DNA from: Prauserella aidingensis | GTDB lineage: Bacteria; Actinomycetota; Actinomycetes; Mycobacteriales; Pseudonocardiaceae | NCBI RefSeq assembly: GCF_024171865.1 | Contig: NZ_JAMTCN010000006.1 | Span: 62,001 to 126,000 of the forward strand | Direction of reading: 5' to 3' | DNA: 64,000 bases | In this document: positions 48,973 through 58,837 of the stretch, in pieces | Numbering within the stretch: the stretch's first letter is position 1 | Layout: each line of letters starts with the position of its first letter | Translations under genes and position numbers: made by a program | Notes under the pieces: generated by a model | Seen by the model: the letters and a program-made list of their open reading frames with translations, nothing else | The model's database searches: none | What the model was told of the DNA's origin: nothing

Positions 48973-50385
48973 TCATGCGGGCCCGAGCCACCGGCACAAC
49001 AGCAGGCACACGTCGTCGTCGTGGTCGGTGCCGCCGAGCATCTCGTGCAGCACGTCGTCGGTCCGCTCCCCGACCTTGCCGTCGCCACAGCGTTCGAACG
49101 CCGCCGCCAGCCGCGCCATCCCGGCGTCGATGTCACTGGTGCGGCGTTCGATGAGCCCGTCGGTGTACAGGGCCACGGACGAGTCCGGGGTGAGCCTGCG
49201 GCGGTGTTCGGGAATCGACGGCGACAGGTCGATGCCGAGCATCGGCCCGTGGTCGACGTCGAGGTATCCGACCTCCCCGTCGGCGTCCTGCACCAGCGGC
49301 GGCGGATGCCCCGCACTCGCCCACCGGATCATGCCGCTGCGCAGCTGCACCTCGACGACGACGGCAGTGGCGAACAGTGAGCCCCGGCTCTCCCTCAGCA
49401 GTTCGTGCACGAGTCGCAACGACGACGCAGGGCCGTGTCCCTCCATCGCGTAGGCGCGCAGCGCGTTCTGCAACTGCCCCATGACGACGGCCGCGTCGAG
49501 ACCGTGACCGGTGACGTCGCCGACGGTGAGCACGACCGTCCCGTCGGAACGGCTGAAGGCGTCGTACCAGTCACCGCCGATGTGGACACCGCGCGTCGAC
49601 GACCGGTACCGCGCGGCGATGTCGAACTCGTCCAGTTCGGCCAGCGCAGGCAACATGGCGTGCTGCAGCCGCTGCGCCAGCTCGTGCTCCCGCTCGTACT
49701 CGTAGGCGTTGCGCAGGCCGAGCGCGGCGCGGCCCGCGACGGCGTGCGCGAGCGAGATGTCGTCGGCCGTGAAGCCGCGATGCCTGCGTTCCAGATCCAG
49801 CACGCCGAGCGCGTGGCGGCCTGCCAGCAGGGGCACGCTCAGCCTGCTCGTTCCGGTACGAACGGAGCGCCGCGTGATCAGGGTCTGCTGGACGGTCGGG
49901 TCCGGCCGCACGTCCCCCGACGACGGTGTCGCACACCGCAGGCCGTCGTCGGTGGAGCGCCACACGCGCGTGCTGTCGGCCAGCCCGTGGGACTGCACGA
50001 GCGCGGCGACCTGCGACAGCATCTCCGTACTGTCGAGCGACGTCGCGGACGCGCGGCTGACCTCGTCGAGAAAAGCGGTGCGGTCGATGTCGTCCCGCGA
50101 CGGCGATCCCGTCACGGGCCGGTCGGCCAGCCGCCACCGCAGGTCGCGGTCCGGCCCGCCACGGGCGGGAGTGCGCACCTCCTGCGCGGGCAGCTTCGCC
50201 TCGCCCGATTCTCCCGCCGCGACCTCGGTCAACGCCGCCACGACGTCGCCCACGGGCGTCGCCGGGTCCAGGGTCCCGAGCACGTCGGCCACCACCGCCC
50301 ACGCGTCGGTGGACAACCGCCCTGCGCGCACAGCCCTGGCGAGTTCCGCGCTGAGCGGGTCGCTCAACTCGCGCTCGACACTCAC
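48973..50385 (-). CDS. GAF-PP2C (SpoIIE/RsbU-type) protein phosphatase
   Basis: 470 residues. After about 100 residues of helical lead come a GAF sensor domain (about 105-235) and a C-terminal PP2C/SpoIIE phosphatase domain (about 250-470). Metal-binding aspartates are visible in HIGGDWYDAF, VGDVTGHGLDA, LYTDGLIERR and HDDDVCLLLC. It would dephosphorylate an anti-sigma-factor antagonist in a partner-switching pathway. The GTG at 50385 follows GGAGGTGA. A HATPase anti-sigma-like gene is divergent 268 bp away, fitting a phosphatase/kinase pair, although no antagonist (STAS) gene is nearby. Confidence 0.92.
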   Translation of the reverse strand: MSVERELSDPLSAELARAVRAGRLSTDAWAVVADVLGTLDPATPVGDVVAALTEVAAGESGEAKLPAQEVRTPARGGPDRDLRWRLADRPVTGSPSRDDIDRTAFLDEVSRASATSLDSTEMLSQVAALVQSHGLADSTRVWRSTDDGLRCATPSSGDVRPDPTVQQTLITRRSVRTGTSRLSVPLLAGRHALGVLDLERRHRGFTADDISLAHAVAGRAALGLRNAYEYEREHELAQRLQHAMLPALAELDEFDIAARYRSSTRGVHIGGDWYDAFSRSDGTVVLTVGDVTGHGLDAAVVMGQLQNALRAYAMEGHGPASSLRLVHELLRESRGSLFATAVVVEVQLRSGMIRWASAGHPPPLVQDADGEVGYLDVDHGPMLGIDLSPSIPEHRRRLTPDSSVALYTDGLIERRTSDIDAGMARLAAAFERCGDGKVGERTDDVLHEMLGGTDHDDDVCLLLCRWLGPA

Positions 50386-50653
50386 CGGGGTTCACCTCCG
50401 CCAGAAGCCGGGCTTCCACTATGCCCGCTGCCAGCGAAGATGTCTCGCATTACTCGCCGAGGGTGTCACCCAAGAAGACCATCGTGCGAAGTTCGTCCGA
50501 GTGCGTGTACCGAGCCGCCACAGAGGGCACACGGGGGTTGTGAACAATCCGCGGTCGACGCCCGATCGGCGGAGTCACCGGGCACCGGGTGTTGGCACCC
50601 GTCCGGCCTCCGCCGCATTCACGGCAAGGACCGCCGAGCCGACGGGGCCGACG

Positions 50654-51118
50654 ATGATGATTGAGCAGAGCCGCGTCGCGGCCGACACCCTCGTGGTCGA
50701 CATCGCGCTGACCACGGACCTGCACGGTCCCACGGACGCCCGCCACGCCGTGGACGCCGCACTCGGCGTCACGGACGAGTCGTCCCGGCAGAACGTACTC
50801 CTGCTGGTCACGGAGCTGGCGTCGAACGCGGTCGTGCACGGACGTCCGCCGTGCAGACTGCGGGTGCGCACCGGCGCGGGGAGACTGCGCATCGAGGTGT
50901 CCGACGCCGACCCGCGGCGCCCCGAGGTGCTGCATCCGGGCCCGGAGGTCGACCACGGTCGTGGCCTGCTGCTCGTCGCGGCGCTGGCGGACGACTGGGG
51001 TGTCGATCGGGCCCGCCGGCCCGCGGGGCAGGACGGGAAGGTCGTGTGGGCCGAGCTGCCGTACCCGCCGCCGACATCGCCCGAACGAGGGGTTTCGCGG
51101 CCGGTGTTCGGCCGCTGA
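50654..51118 (+). CDS. HATPase (anti-sigma factor kinase-like, RsbW/SpoIIAB family)
   Basis: 154 residues. A GHKL ATPase fold shows the N-box LLLVTELASNAVVHG and the G1-type motif GLLLVAALADDWGVDR. The G2/C-terminal end WAELPYP is short, as in the many Streptomyces/Amycolatopsis ATP-binding regulatory proteins. No histidine-kinase dimerisation domain is present. It probably binds a sigma factor or phosphorylates an antagonist, counteracted by the divergent PP2C. Two adjacent ATG codons (50654, 50657) are possible starts, and the Shine-Dalgarno sequence is weak. Confidence 0.85.
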   Translation: MMIEQSRVAADTLVVDIALTTDLHGPTDARHAVDAALGVTDESSRQNVLLLVTELASNAVVHGRPPCRLRVRTGAGRLRIEVSDADPRRPEVLHPGPEVDHGRGLLLVAALADDWGVDRARRPAGQDGKVVWAELPYPPPTSPERGVSRPVFGR

Positions 51119-51245
51119 CGACACCGTGACCGGAGCGACCGTGTCCCTCACCGACGCGGCTGCGCTGCAGGTGAGCGACTCGCCGGACGGCCGGCTGCGG
51201 CCACCCGCACTAGGACAACCTCGGAACCGACCCCACAATGGGTGA

Positions 51246-51611
51246 ATGACGACGTGGGCACGACTCGTACCGGCACTCCTGTTGCCTGCCGTCGTGCTGG
51301 GCGGGGGCGCCGCATGCTCCGACGAACCGGGCCCCGCCCCCGCGCCGAGCACGTCGGCGTCCGCCGAGCCACCCTCGGGTTCGACGCCGCGGTCTCCGAC
51401 CTCGCCGGACCAGCCGGCCGGCCCCCGCGGAGCCGCCGACACCGGCCCCGGCTGTGGGGAACGCGCGCTCGAGGCGGGCGAGTTCAACCCGGACTGCAAG
51501 GAGTACCAGGGCTATCTCGACCCCGGCGGTCGCGGCCGCGACGACACCGCGGGCGAGGCGCAGCTCGAATACGCGTGCGAACAGGGCTACATCCCCAAGG
51601 AGAAGTGCTGA
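51246..51611 (+). CDS. Small secreted lipoprotein-like protein
   Basis: 121 residues. The signal peptide (about 1-22) ends in GGGAACSDE, a lipobox-like site. A Pro/Ser/Thr-rich linker (about 25-65) is followed by a C-terminal part with four cysteines (GPGCGERALEAGEFNPDCKEY ... YACEQGYIPKEKC), which probably form disulphides. This small Cys-containing end recurs in actinobacterial lipoproteins of unknown role. The ATG at 51246 lies six bases from CACAAT, so it may be leaderless. Confidence 0.78.
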   Translation: MTTWARLVPALLLPAVVLGGGAACSDEPGPAPAPSTSASAEPPSGSTPRSPTSPDQPAGPRGAADTGPGCGERALEAGEFNPDCKEYQGYLDPGGRGRDDTAGEAQLEYACEQGYIPKEKC

Positions 51612-51970
51612 ACCTGCCCGGCCTTCCCCGGAACCGTCGACCGGAGCCGGTTCTCGGCGCGGCAACCACCCGCCGCACGCCACACGGGTGGTTCACGGTC
51701 CGTGGTCGTGCGGCCGGGCATTCCGGTGGCGGTGCGCCCGGACGCGGGCCGCGCGGACCGGAGTCCTGCCCCACGACGGCCCGAGCGAGCCACTCACGGT
51801 CGCATCCGTCGACCGCTCCATCCCCGACACGTCCGTAACCGCTTCGTCCCTGGAAACAGCCCGTGACCGGCGGCAGAAGCGGTCGACGGCGGCGCCGGGC
51901 GCAGTCCCGGCGGCGCGGCGTCGTCCACCCCGGCGACGCAGATTCCGGGAACGGTCAGGAGCACCTCACC
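51612..51970. other. Non-coding 359-bp stretch
   Basis: Between the small lipoprotein gene and the MMPL gene no reading frame has family similarity or a good ribosome-binding site. No strong hairpin, repeat or operator was recognised. It presumably holds the MMPL promoter. Confidence 0.4.
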
Positions 51971-54046
51971 ATGAACGCCAACGGCACGACCGGCCGGCGC
52001 CGCATCCTGCGGTGGCTGCTCCCCGCACTGCTGATCGTCGGCTGGCTCGTCGTAGGCGGGGTGGGTGGCCCGTTCGCGGGCAAGCTGACCGAGGTGGCGG
52101 AGAACGACAACTCCGCGTTCCTGCCCGAGACGTCCGAGTCCACCAGGGTCGCAGAGCTGGAGCGCACGTTCACCGACGACGAATCCGTGCCCGCCGTCGT
52201 CGTCGCCGAGCGCACCCCCGGCGTGACACGTGCCGACCAACGGTTCCTCGCGGAGAAATCCGCGGCCTTCACCGCACTACCCGGTGTGGCCGGCGAACTG
52301 CCGCCACCCGTCCCCTCCGACGACGGCCGGGCGCTGCAACTGGTGGTGCCGATCGCCGCCGACACCGCTCCCGACGCGGCGGTCGAGAAGCTCCGGGAGA
52401 TGCTGGCCTCCGACCGGCCCGGAGGCCTGACCGTCCTCGTCACGGGACCGGCCGCGCTCGGTGCCGATCTGGGAGAGGCGTTCGGCGGCATCGACGGACT
52501 CCTGCTGCTCGTCGCGGGTTCGGTCGTCGCGCTCATCCTGGTCCTGGTCTACCGCAGTCCCCTGCTGCCGGTCCTGGTGCTGCTGTCCGGCGTGTTCGCT
52601 CTGGGACTCGCCAGTCTGGTGGTGTACCTGCTCACCGACAACGGCGTCATCGACCTCGACGGACAGAGCCAGGGCATCCTGTTCATCCTCGTGTTCGGCG
52701 CCGCGACCGACTACGCGTTGTTGCTGGTGTCCCGATACCGGGAGCAGTTGCGGGACACCGACGACCGGCTGGCCGCGATGGCATCGGCATGGAAGGCCAC
52801 CATCGAGCCGATCGCGGCATCGGCGGGCACTGTGATCCTCGGCGTGCTCTGCCTGTTGTTCAGCGACCTCCGGTCGAACCAGGGACTCGGGCCGGTCGCG
52901 GCCATCGGCATCGGCTCCGCGTTGTTCGCGGCCACGACGTTCCTCCCTGCCGTGCTCGCCGTCTTCGGCCGGTCGGCGTTCTGGCCGTACCGGCCGAAGG
53001 TGGGTTCACCGCATCCGGAGGAGAGCGGCCTCTGGCGGCGGATCGCGGCACGCGTCGGCTCCTCGCCGCGACTGATCTGGGTGGCCACCACGCTGGTGCT
53101 GCTCGTGGGAACGGCGTTCCTGCCGCAACTGCGGGCCTCCGGCACCGCCGAGTCCGACGTCTTCCTGAACGACGTGGACTCGGTCGCGGGCCAGGAGGTC
53201 CTGAGTGAACACTTCGTCGCGGGGTCGGGCAGCCCTGCCGTGATCATCGCCGACGCGGGCCGGATCGACGACGTAGCGGCCGCGGCACGGGTCGACGGCG
53301 TGGCCGAGGTGTCGATCACGACCGGACCGGACGGCGAACCGAGGACGGAGGACGGCGCGGCGCGCATCGAAGCCACCCTGTCCGATCCGGCCGATTCCGG
53401 ATCGGCCGTCGCCACCGTGGAACGGCTGCGCGAGGCCGTGCACGCGGTACCGGGCGCCGATGCGAAGGTCGGCGGACGTACCGCCGCCCAGCTCGACACG
53501 CAGAACGTCTCCGAGCGCGACCGCAATCTGATCATGCCGATCGTTCTCGGGGTGATCTTCGTGGTGCTCGCGTTGCTGTTGCGCTCGCTGCTGGCACCGC
53601 TGCTGCTGATCGCGACGGTCGTGCTGTCGTTCGCCGCGACCATGGGGGTGTCCGCGCTGGTGTTCAACCATGTGCTCGACTTCCCCGGAGCGGACCCGGT
53701 CGTGCCACTGTTCGGCTTCGTGTTCCTGGTGGCGCTCGGCATCGACTACAACATCTTCCTCATGACCAGAGTGCGTGAGGAGACGCTCCGGCAGGGCACC
53801 AGGGCCGGCGTACTGCGCGGGTTGACGGTCACCGGCGGCGTGATCACCTCCGCGGGAGTCGTGCTGGCCGCCACGTTCGCCGCGTTGGCGGTGCTGCCGA
53901 TCCTCTTCCTCGCGCAGATCGCGTTCATCGTCGCGTTCGGGGTGCTGCTCGACACGCTGATCGTGCGGTCACTGCTCGTCCCGGCGCTGGCGATCGACCT
54001 CGGCGGACGCATCTGGTGGCCGTCGCGGCTGCGGGAACGCAGCTGA
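51971..54046 (+). CDS. MMPL/RND family membrane transporter
   Basis: 691 residues: two halves of six transmembrane helices, each preceded by an extracytoplasmic domain (about 40-175 and 405-520). The family motif in helix 4, FGAATDYALLLVSRYRE, and its partner in the second half, LGIDYNIFLMTRVREE, carry the proton-relay aspartate and tyrosine (D-Y pairs). It is shorter than mycobacterial lipid-exporting MmpL3 and lacks a large C-terminal tail, so it belongs to the drug- or lipid-export MMPL group typical of actinomycetes. The ATG at 51971 follows AGGAG with nine-base spacing. No adjacent regulator is present. Confidence 0.9.
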   Translation: MNANGTTGRRRILRWLLPALLIVGWLVVGGVGGPFAGKLTEVAENDNSAFLPETSESTRVAELERTFTDDESVPAVVVAERTPGVTRADQRFLAEKSAAFTALPGVAGELPPPVPSDDGRALQLVVPIAADTAPDAAVEKLREMLASDRPGGLTVLVTGPAALGADLGEAFGGIDGLLLLVAGSVVALILVLVYRSPLLPVLVLLSGVFALGLASLVVYLLTDNGVIDLDGQSQGILFILVFGAATDYALLLVSRYREQLRDTDDRLAAMASAWKATIEPIAASAGTVILGVLCLLFSDLRSNQGLGPVAAIGIGSALFAATTFLPAVLAVFGRSAFWPYRPKVGSPHPEESGLWRRIAARVGSSPRLIWVATTLVLLVGTAFLPQLRASGTAESDVFLNDVDSVAGQEVLSEHFVAGSGSPAVIIADAGRIDDVAAAARVDGVAEVSITTGPDGEPRTEDGAARIEATLSDPADSGSAVATVERLREAVHAVPGADAKVGGRTAAQLDTQNVSERDRNLIMPIVLGVIFVVLALLLRSLLAPLLLIATVVLSFAATMGVSALVFNHVLDFPGADPVVPLFGFVFLVALGIDYNIFLMTRVREETLRQGTRAGVLRGLTVTGGVITSAGVVLAATFAALAVLPILFLAQIAFIVAFGVLLDTLIVRSLLVPALAIDLGGRIWWPSRLRERS

Positions 54047-54098
54047 TCCGCACCGGCCTCCGTCCGACCGCGGCCGCCGCCATGTCGCCGGGACGTCG

Positions 54099-54491
54099 TC
54101 AGACCGGTGCGATGCGGGCCTTGAGCAGGCAGAAGGAGTTGCCCTCGGGGTCTTCGAGGACGTTCCACGGCTCCTCGCCGGTCTGGCCGATGTCTGCCGG
54201 ACGTGCCCCGAGTTCCAGCAACCGTTCGAGTTCCGCGTCGGCGTCCCGATCGGTCGGGTTGAGGTCGATGTGGAGCCCGGACTTCGCCTCGGCCGGTTCG
54301 CCGGTGCGGAGGATGATCGTCGCCTGCGGACCGCCGAAGCCCTCGCGCGGCCCGATCTCGACGGCGTAGCCCTCGCCCTCCTCCGCGTACTCGCGGCCGA
54401 GCTCGACGAAGTCCAGAACCTCGCACCAGAACCGCGCCAGCACCTCGGGGTCGCGGCAATCGAGGACGAGCTCACCGATACGACAGGCCAT
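54099..54491 (-). CDS. VOC/glyoxalase-like domain protein
   Basis: 130 residues, single VOC module: ELVLDCRDPEVLARFWCEVLDF at the start (split as VLDCRDPEVLARFW), LHIDLNPTDRDADAELERL in the middle and NVLEDPEGNSFCLLK at the end. It is related in layout to the protein at 1026-1463 but diverged. The substrate is unknown. The ATG at 54491 is the family start. It is isolated between the MMPL gene (convergent) and the glycosidase gene. Confidence 0.85.
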   Translation of the reverse strand: MACRIGELVLDCRDPEVLARFWCEVLDFVELGREYAEEGEGYAVEIGPREGFGGPQATIILRTGEPAEAKSGLHIDLNPTDRDADAELERLLELGARPADIGQTGEEPWNVLEDPEGNSFCLLKARIAPV

Positions 54492-54670
54492 TGTCCGATC
54501 CTGCTTTCACCGTGGGAACCGTGTACCTGTCCCGCCGGGAGGCTCACCCGGCGGGAACAGGTCCGGACCGTATCGGCAACGGACACGGCGGCGCGACGGT
54601 TTTTTCGAGCCCGAAACCCGCGCCGCCGTGGACCGCCCGCGTTCCGGGGTGCCGGTTGCTCCGCGACGAG

Positions 54671-57568
54671 TCACCCGTCGAGCTCGACCAGACGTACCGG
54701 GCCGAGCAGTCCGGACGGTTGGACGTCCCATTCCGCGGGCGGTGTGGTCCGCCAGCTCATGAAATGGTCGTCGGGCAGCGTCCCGGCGCGCGCCATCGCC
54801 CGCACTCGGTTCGCCGCGAGGTTCGTCACCTCGATGTCCAGCACGTTCTCGCCGGCCCGGAGTGTCTCGCCGAGCGGGAGCCGGAACGGGATGGCCCACG
54901 CGACGCCGACCTCGGTGCCGTTCACCGTGATCCGGGCGGTCTCCCGCACGGTGCCGAGGTCGAGCGCCCAGGCACGGTTCGCGTCGCCGGGTTCCAGCGT
55001 GAACGTCAGCGAGTACCGTGCGGTCCCCGAGAACGCCGCTTCCGGTTCGCCCAGTTCGGTCCACGAGGTGAGCGCGTCGAGCGTGCGCCGGCGCGGCAGG
55101 TCCGGACCGCCGTCCAGGAACTCCAGGGACCACCGGCCGCGAAGGTCGCGGCGCTCCCCTTCCGGCGTGGACGTGCGGAAACCGGGTGCGCTGATGCGCC
55201 GCCGCTCGAACGCACGGAGGACGACGCTCTCGCCCGGGTCGAGGGACACGTGCACCTGACTGCTCCGCCGCGCACGCCGGTGGCGGGCACGGCCACGTTC
55301 GTCCCGCAGTGGATCGAGCGCGGCAACCGATGCTGCCGTGGTTCCGAGCGTGTGCCAGCCGCGGACCGGCTCCGCGGTCAGGTTGGCCACGAAGTAGTCC
55401 GCGCCGTCGTCGTGGAACCGGCGCACCACGTGCAACCCCGCGTCGGCCAGCGGTTCACGCACCGCACCGGCGTCGGCGAGGGCGTCGTCCACACCGCTGC
55501 GGTCGGTGACCACGACACGGCCGGCACCCACCCGCCGCGTCCCGTGGGCGCCGGTGCCCGGTGCCAGCGCCGCGATCAGTTCCCGCAACCGGGTGCGACG
55601 CTCGTCGAGCCCGCCCAGCCCGGGAACGTCGCGGGGCGACGCGCCCACGAAGATCACGGTCGCTCCGGCGGTGGCGAACTCGTGGAGCTTGGCGAGCGTG
55701 TCCACGGGCATCAGCTCGGCACCGGGGACGACGACGGCCGCATAGCCGGACCGTCCATTGGAGACACCGCCGCGACGGCCGTCGAACTCGGCGAGCTGCC
55801 GATCGGATGCCCAGTCGAACTGCCAGCCCCTGCGTTCCAGTCCACCCACGACCTCGTCGGCCCCGCTCGGATGCGGATACATCCAGCCGTCGCCGTCCCA
55901 GTGGTAGTCCGGCGTCAGCTCGCCGTCCTGCTCCCGCATACCGCCACCGTCCGGCGTGGCCCACACGTCGTGCTGGGGCCAGTACACGAGCACGTCGTTG
56001 CCGTGCCTGCCGTGCTGCAGGATCGACTGGCACCGCGTGATGTATCCGGTCAGTTCCGAGACGTACCGCCACCAGGGATTCTCCGGGCGCAGCTGGGTGG
56101 CCGCGTAGAAGTTGACACCCGGCCACGGGGCGTCCTGCGGCGAGTACGTCGTGCCGTGGAACACCACGTGGTTGATGCCGGCGGCGAACAGGATGTCGAC
56201 CGCGGGTTTGATCTGCGACAACGACACGTGATGGTGCTCGTCCCGCCAGGTGACCGTCTCCGCGCCGACGAGTTCGCCGCCGCCCAGGTGTGCGGCCGAG
56301 GACGCCATGCGCCACACGAGCGGCACGGGGTCCTGGGCCCCGGCGCCGTGTCGCAGCCCGGGAATCGGGATGTTCTCACCACCGGTGTACTCGGTCTCCG
56401 GGATGTCGGCGGCGCCGTAGACGTCGAGCAGGTTCGCCGGCGACCCGTGTGCCTGGTTGCGGGTGAGCCAGTCGCGTTCCGCGCTGAACTCGGTGAACGG
56501 CCGCGCGAACCGTTCGAGGAACAGGTCGGAGTAGGTCTCCCGCACGTCCGACAACAGCCGGGTCCGGGTCTCGGACGTGTCTCCGGTGTCGAACAGTTCC
56601 GGCAGGTGCGGCGTGAGCTCGTAGCCGCGGAGCCGGGCGAAGTCCCGCAGTGCCGACGGCGTCCAGTCGATTCCTCCCAGCTCGAAGGAGTCGTGGAACA
56701 GCGCGCGGATCCCGTTCCGACTGCCGACGGCGTCGGCGAAGTGGTCCAGATGGTGCCGGATGGCGCTCTCGTCGAAGTAGTCCGCCATCAGGCCCTTGCC
56801 GCCGGGGCCCGCCCGCTCGACGCGTTTGAGTACCCAGCCGTTGAACACCCCGGTGAGCCGCCAGTTTCCGGGTGGGGCGGTCCAGTCCAGCTTCCGGTTT
56901 CGGTCGATCCGTGCGGTCAGGTCCACGGTCTCGCCGGTCTCGACCTCGCGGGCCACCAGCGCGACCGGCTCGGGTTCAGGGATGGGCGGCATCGGCGGGC
57001 GCAGGTCCGGACGCGACAGTCGCTCCTCGTCGACCAGGTCCGGATGCGGCGGATGAATCGTTTTCACCGGTTCGTCGAGCCGCTGCCCGCCTCGCAGTTC
57101 CCAGTGTTCGACGAGGGCGCGACCGGCGCTCTGCCGCACGTCCATCCACGGGCCGCCGAAGGTCCAGCCCGAGCCCGACGTCAGATCGACACCGAGGCCA
57201 CGTTCCGCAGCCGACCGGAGTGCCGTGTCGAGGGCGGCGAGCCATTCACGGCTCAGGTAGGGAAGAATCCGGTCCTCGTCACGCTGCGATTCGTAGATGG
57301 GCTGGATCTCGACCCCACCGAATCCGTGGCCCGCGAGCTGGTCGAGCTCGTCGCGGAGGCCGTCACCCGTGACCGCGCTGCCCAGCCACCACCAGCGCGT
57401 CCACGGTCGTGTTTCCCGGTCGAACGCGGGCCAGCGGAGCGGATTCGACGCGCCCTCGGATGCCGGGGATCGCGCCGCCTGTGCCGCTTGTGCCGGCAGT
57501 GCCGCACCGCCGACCACCGCGATCCCCGTCAACGCTCCGCCGTAGATGAACTGCCTGCGATTGAGCAT
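54671..57568 (-). CDS. Tat-exported GH106-like glycoside hydrolase (putative alpha-L-rhamnosidase)
   Basis: 965 residues with a twin-arginine signal (NRRQFIYGG then a hydrophobic run to AQA). The large catalytic region resembles GH106-type rhamnosidases: WWWLGSAVTGDGLRDEL, HGFGGVEIQPIY, GVDLTSGSGWTFGG, an acidic FHDSFELGGIDWTP, and TEYTGGENIPIPG. The last about 180 residues form a galactose-binding beta-sandwich (ITVNGTEVGVAWAIPF). It would release rhamnose from plant or glycan material outside the cell; the specificity is inferred. The ATG at 57568 follows AGGCGGGTGGAA. A LacI-type palindrome lies just upstream, suggesting sugar induction by a regulator encoded elsewhere. Confidence 0.85.
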   Translation of the reverse strand: MLNRRQFIYGGALTGIAVVGGAALPAQAAQAARSPASEGASNPLRWPAFDRETRPWTRWWWLGSAVTGDGLRDELDQLAGHGFGGVEIQPIYESQRDEDRILPYLSREWLAALDTALRSAAERGLGVDLTSGSGWTFGGPWMDVRQSAGRALVEHWELRGGQRLDEPVKTIHPPHPDLVDEERLSRPDLRPPMPPIPEPEPVALVAREVETGETVDLTARIDRNRKLDWTAPPGNWRLTGVFNGWVLKRVERAGPGGKGLMADYFDESAIRHHLDHFADAVGSRNGIRALFHDSFELGGIDWTPSALRDFARLRGYELTPHLPELFDTGDTSETRTRLLSDVRETYSDLFLERFARPFTEFSAERDWLTRNQAHGSPANLLDVYGAADIPETEYTGGENIPIPGLRHGAGAQDPVPLVWRMASSAAHLGGGELVGAETVTWRDEHHHVSLSQIKPAVDILFAAGINHVVFHGTTYSPQDAPWPGVNFYAATQLRPENPWWRYVSELTGYITRCQSILQHGRHGNDVLVYWPQHDVWATPDGGGMREQDGELTPDYHWDGDGWMYPHPSGADEVVGGLERRGWQFDWASDRQLAEFDGRRGGVSNGRSGYAAVVVPGAELMPVDTLAKLHEFATAGATVIFVGASPRDVPGLGGLDERRTRLRELIAALAPGTGAHGTRRVGAGRVVVTDRSGVDDALADAGAVREPLADAGLHVVRRFHDDGADYFVANLTAEPVRGWHTLGTTAASVAALDPLRDERGRARHRRARRSSQVHVSLDPGESVVLRAFERRRISAPGFRTSTPEGERRDLRGRWSLEFLDGGPDLPRRRTLDALTSWTELGEPEAAFSGTARYSLTFTLEPGDANRAWALDLGTVRETARITVNGTEVGVAWAIPFRLPLGETLRAGENVLDIEVTNLAANRVRAMARAGTLPDDHFMSWRTTPPAEWDVQPSGLLGPVRLVELDG

Positions 57569-57585
57569 TTCCACCCGCCTCACCG

Positions 57586-57599
57586 TTGAAACGTTTCAA
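57586..57599. promoter_or_regulatory. LacI-family operator palindrome
   Basis: TTGAAACGTTTCAA is a perfect 14-bp palindrome 18 bp upstream of the glycosidase start, of the GAAACGTTTC type bound by LacI/GalR regulators. A weaker related stretch (GAAACGCTAATCGTTTGC) follows immediately. No LacI gene is in the window. Confidence 0.7.
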
Positions 57600-57732
57600 G
57601 AAACGCTAATCGTTTGCGAAGCGAACAGTCAACCGCGGCCCCTACCGGCCGATCGGGTCATACCCGGCGCCGCAACGGGGCCACGGCCACCCTGCGGCGG
57701 AACAAATCCCGTCGCGACGCGTTGCACCGGGA

Positions 57733-58755
57733 GTGAAGAAGATCGGATTCCTGTCCTTCGGCCACTGGTCCGACGCGCCGCACTCGCAGACACGCACGGC
57801 CTCGGACGCGTTGCTACAGGCGATCGAGCTCGCCGTCGCGGCGGAGGAGCTCGGGGCCGACGGCGCCTACTTCCGCGTCCACCACTTCGCGCGGCAGCAC
57901 TCGTCGCCGTTTCCGCTGCTGGCGGCGATCGGGGCGCGCACGAGCCGCATCGAGATCGGCACCGGCGTGATCGACATGCGCTACGAGAACCCGCTCTACA
58001 CCGCCGAGGACGCCGGTTCCGCCGACCTCATCGCGGGCGGACGGCTGCAGCTCGGCATCAGCCGCGGCTCGCCCGAGCAGGTCGTCGACGGCTGGCGCTA
58101 CTTCGGCTTCGAGCCCCGGGAGGGCGCGACCGACGCGGACATGGGCCGCGAACACACCGAGACGCTGCTCTCCACCCTCGAGGGCAACGGCTTCGCGCGG
58201 CCGCACCCGCGCCCCATGTTCCCCAACCCGCCCGGCCTGCTGCGCGTCGAGCCGCATTCGGACGGCCTGCGCGAGCGCATCTGGTGGGGATCGGGCGCCA
58301 ACGCCACGGCCCAGTGGGCGGCGCGACTCGGCATGAACCTGCAGAGCTCGACGCTCAAGGACGACGAGAGCGGCGAGCCGCTGCACGTTCAGCAGCGCAA
58401 ACAGATCGAGGCCTACCGCGAGGCGTGGGACGCGGCAGGACACGCACGCACGCCGCGAGTCTCGGTCAGCCGCAGCATCTTCCCCATCGTCAGCGACCTC
58501 GACGACATGTACTTCGGCGATGCGGGCGAGTCCGGGGACAAGATCGGTTACATCGACGCCCATACGCGCGCCGTCTTCGGGCGTTCGTACGCAGGCGAGC
58601 CGGACGTGCTCGTCGAGCGGCTCGCCGAGGACGAGGCGATCGCCGCGGCCGACACGCTGCTGCTCACCGTGCCCAACCAGCTCGGGGTCGACTACAACGC
58701 GCATATCCTCGAGAGCGTCCTCACCCACGTGGCGCCGGAACTCGGCTGGCGCTGA
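57733..58755 (+). CDS. LLM class flavin-dependent oxidoreductase
   Basis: 340-residue luciferase-like monooxygenase fold. It begins KKIGFLSFGHW, with GADGAYFRVHHFARQHSSPFPLL in the first helix-strand, a flavin-phosphate region IEIGTGVIDMRYENPLYTAED, and RLQLGISRGSPEQVVDGW. It uses reduced FMN or F420; the substrate is not predictable. The GTG at 57733 starts the conserved strand and has only a weak GGGAG site. It is divergent from the glycosidase gene. Confidence 0.9.
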   Translation: MKKIGFLSFGHWSDAPHSQTRTASDALLQAIELAVAAEELGADGAYFRVHHFARQHSSPFPLLAAIGARTSRIEIGTGVIDMRYENPLYTAEDAGSADLIAGGRLQLGISRGSPEQVVDGWRYFGFEPREGATDADMGREHTETLLSTLEGNGFARPHPRPMFPNPPGLLRVEPHSDGLRERIWWGSGANATAQWAARLGMNLQSSTLKDDESGEPLHVQQRKQIEAYREAWDAAGHARTPRVSVSRSIFPIVSDLDDMYFGDAGESGDKIGYIDAHTRAVFGRSYAGEPDVLVERLAEDEAIAAADTLLLTVPNQLGVDYNAHILESVLTHVAPELGWR

Positions 58756-58837
58756 GCACGGGACGAGGCGACGGGTCGAGGCGCCGGGTCGAGGCGCCGG
58801 GTGGAGAAGCCGGTGACGCGCGAAGGGAGCTGACCGG

